A DNA stretch of 64,000 nucleotides from Capsicum annuum (lineage: Eukaryota; Streptophyta; Magnoliopsida; Solanales; Solanaceae): NCBI RefSeq assembly GCF_002878395.1, contig NC_061114.1, positions 163,725,884-163,789,883 of the forward strand. Direction: 5' to 3'. This document shows positions 61,505-64,000 of the stretch, one piece after another (the stretch's first letter is position 1; each line of letters starts with the position of its first letter). The position numbers and the translations under genes were made by a program. Under the pieces are notes generated by a model. That model made no database searches, was not told where the DNA came from, and saw only the letters and a list, made by a program, of their open reading frames with translations.

Positions 61505-62580
61505 TAAGTCTGCAGATCCAAGAATGGATAAAGAACAACCAAAAACCTTAGATACCTGTAAGGGATATGCCCAAGATGCTCAACAAGGGAATTAATGACT
61601 TGCCCAAGTGTGAGTAGACTTTTGTTTATTTCTCCAGCTTCCCTTGCATGACCTTGAGAATTAAAATTGCAGTGTATTTAACAAAACAGAATAGTTTCCT
61701 ATTATACTAAAAGTAATAAAACAGAAAAATAGAGCACAGGGTATGAGAAAATAAGTATCTCCATGTAAGAAAAGAAAAAGAGGAAAAAACTAAGAGCAAG
61801 GTGCCTTACAGAAAGAAAAAATTAAAACAATTGTTTATGTTTGATTAGATGAAAAGGTCAAGAAATACTTTTGATTCTTTTTTTCCTTCTAGTAGACTAG
61901 TCTATGAAAATGTGCGTTGCATGTTTATTCCAGAATATTTAATATAAAATTTTATTTTATATTGGACATTGATTATTGCAATATATTTTTGAAAAATTAG
62001 TAACAACTGAATTAACAAAATAAAATTATAAATTTGCAAAAATGTATTTTCGATAGATTCTCAACTCAAAAAAAAATTTAAAGAAGAATTGTTAGAATAA
62101 TATGATAACTAAATAGCAAGACAACCCAAATGTTTCAAATACCAATGCATCCGAATCAAAAAAGTTATTCTCTTGCGGTGAACAATCTAATGCTTTGATC
62201 ACCTACACAAGCTAAACCAAACACTTAATCCATTTTCTCGTGTGCTAAAAATTCCTCAAAAATTGCTAACAGTGGATCGATGATCTATCAAGAGAAAAAT
62301 TATTTGGGTTTCTGCATCTGAATTATCATCTAGAGAAGGAACAACCAAATGAGTTTAAGTATTTTGCATTAACCACACCAACTCCCCTGATACCTTGAGA
62401 ACTTATTAACAAATGTTATAATCATGTCAAGAACCCCAGATGGATGATTCTAAATTTTAATAATTCAAGTCAATACTTATTAGAACTTGATTAGAAAAAA
62501 AAAGCTATATGTCCTACACAAATGAATAATCAACTAAAATTGGTATATAAATTCAGAATAAACATAAGTGAGATCTATAG
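61505..62580. other. AT-rich DNA without recognised genes
   Basis: No coding similarity or repeat termini found. Confidence 0.5.
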
Positions 62581-62582
62581 AA

Positions 62583-62938
62583 GTTCACAGGCACATCTAA
62601 TATTTGCGACAATAATAAATAACACAAGTGTACATAAAATGTAATTATTCCTACCCTTTAATTACTACTTATATGGAGTTAAAGGTTGTTTCTAATAGAT
62701 TCTTAGCTCAAGGAATAATAATAGTAATTATATATATGAAAAAGACATAAGATATCTATCTTTTCAATGTTGGTGGTGGACGTCCAAGCAAAACCCTTGC
62801 AACTATAGACAACCCACAAGCACATTTAATATCTGCAAGAACAAAAATAAGCGACGTGTATACAAAATTTAATTATTTTTGCCCTATAATTACTATTTAT
62901 GTGTAATAAGAGGTTTTTGATAGATTCTCAGCTCAATA

Positions 62939-62984
<46 letters not shown>

Positions 62985-63129
62985 TCCTTGCAACTACAGA
63001 CAACCCACAAGCACATCTAATATCAACAAGAACAACAATAAGCGATGTGTGTACAGAATTTAATTATTTTTGCCCTATAATTACTACTTACGTGTAATAA
63101 GAGGTTTCTGATAGATCGTCAACTCAAGA

Positions 63130-63160
<31 letters not shown>

Positions 63161-63165
63161 CCAAA
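62583..63165. repeat. Three tandem ~190-230-bp units ending in (AAT)n microsatellites
   Basis: The unit phrase GACAACCCACAAGCACAT.TAATAT, TGTACA.AATTTAATTATT, TTTGCCCTATAATTACTA, GTGTAATAAGAGGTTT and GATAGATTCTCA recurs near 62585 (diverged), 62808 and 62998. Each unit ends with AATAATAATA; the trinucleotide is expanded at about 62940-62983 and 63130-63160. Confidence 0.85.
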
Positions 63166-63369
63166 ATTGGATTCATAACTGTAGCATCTTAACATATAGA
63201 CCTCTGGAACAATAGAGGTTTACAGTTTTTATTTTAATAACAATATGTCATCTCATACATGTAACATATTCTGCTATAGTTCAACACTAGAAATTTAGTC
63301 CATCATAGGCTAGCAATAGAAAAATTAAATTAAAATTAAAATTTAAAAATTTAAAATTAACCTTTACAC

Positions 63370-63660
63370 AAATGGTTGTGCTCAGAACCGAAAAACTTTT
63401 ATTCCAAACTTAGAATATGATACAAGAGAGTCGAGAGGGAGAGTAGTTGAGAGAGTGGGGTTCTAAAAAACCTGCCTCTGAAATAAAAGATAGGCTTCCT
63501 TATATAATGGATGCCTGATACTAAAATAGCAAAGTAAAATAACTGCCTTTTACTATATATAAACGGCTCTTGCTTTTTCAGAAAGCTAAGTGCCCTTTAC
63601 TTTTTGCTTTTCATAAAGCTGCTTTTCATAAAGTAACAACAACAACAACAACAATTTACC
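63370..63660 (-). repeat. LTR-like fragment
   Basis: Read on the - strand it has LTR-type order: TATA box (CCATTATATAAGGAAGCC, about 63514-63497), a CT-rich leader (CTCTCTCAACTACTCTCCC) and an AATAAAAG poly(A) signal near 63400. A (CAA)n run (63634-63655) lies to its right. No partner LTR is in the window. Family unknown. Confidence 0.35.
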
Positions 63661-63839
63661 CAAAATCATACTTGTTTGAGACGGCCAAAGATGGCTAGAT
63701 CTTAAACGAACTAAAAAAGTAAGACAAAATTAAAAATGATAAATAATAAAATTTATAAAAAATTTCAACTAACTTGCATGAATGGTTGAGAGAGATATTC
63801 TCTTCTAATATTTTCATACCTTCAAATGACCAGCAAGAA

Positions 63840-64000
63840 GAGAGCATGTGTTGTAAATAAATATTTTAAAATATACTAAAACGAAAGGGGAGGGGAGAGA
63901 GACCTATAGATATAAGAGAAGATTTTATTTTCTTCTACTTTGGTGTGTATTTACAATGTAGAATGGAATGCCTTTTATAGGCAATAGTATGTGAAAAAAG
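63840..64000 (-). repeat. Second LTR-like fragment at the window edge
   Basis: On the - strand: GCCTATAAAAGGCATTCC, then GTAAATACACACC and CTTCTCTTATATC. This resembles a promoter-leader region of an LTR. Cut by the window end. Confidence 0.25.

Overview
This window is plant nuclear DNA, most probably from a Solanaceae species; pepper (Capsicum) is my best guess, from the style of the Ulp1-family protein remnants, but the genus is not proven. The evidence is spliced exons with GT..AG introns, an exact plant PEX1 C-terminus, Solanaceae-type SINE and RTE LINE tails, and long plant LTR retrotransposons. Only one intact host gene is visible: the 3' part of PEX1 (peroxisome biogenesis AAA ATPase) on the + strand, in seven exons from 156 to 15508. 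Its fifth visible intron is 9,962 bp long and holds nested elements: a hAT/PIF-like MITE, a decayed L1-type LINE on the - strand, a non-autonomous Copia element inserted in that LINE, a tiny RTE/SINE tail also inserted in it, and a 5'-truncated RTE LINE.

15.5-23.2 kb: a short intergenic stretch, a broken F-box gene (FBA type) on the - strand convergent with PEX1, then a nearly full-length RTE LINE (+) with a CT/GC-rich tandem 5' leader and one long frame interrupted by six stops.

23.2-28.0 kb and 43.6-54.5 kb form one Mutator-like (MULE) district. It contains two paralogous, broken DUF1985/Ulp1-protease genes facing each other (A on +, B on -), a broken MuDR transposase with SWIM zinc finger (+), and many kilobases of a degenerate short repeat based on the perfect 16-bp palindrome ATCTGTTGCAACAGAT. 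The repeat fills introns and flanks and avoids exons. A Tat/Ogre-like Ty3-gypsy element of about 15.6 kb (28.0-43.6 kb; LTR about 3.46 kb, extra ORF1, gag-pro-RT-RNaseH-aRNH-INT, tRNA-Arg-type PBS) sits inside this district. Its right LTR lacks about 0.9 kb, so a deletion probably removed the LTR end together with the 3' half of gene A.

54.5-64 kb: a second partial copy of a MULE internal segment, an unassigned coding remnant, a GGTATGGTA-rich repeat, a chromodomain-bearing Ty3-gypsy element on the - strand (about 5.4 kb, LTR 396 bp, dead RT), then AT-rich DNA with a tandem minisatellite carrying (AAT)n runs and LTR-like fragments at the end.

Apart from PEX1, every coding region here is decayed. 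The most unusual feature is the intron-restricted palindrome array that links the two Ulp1-type genes and the transposase gene.
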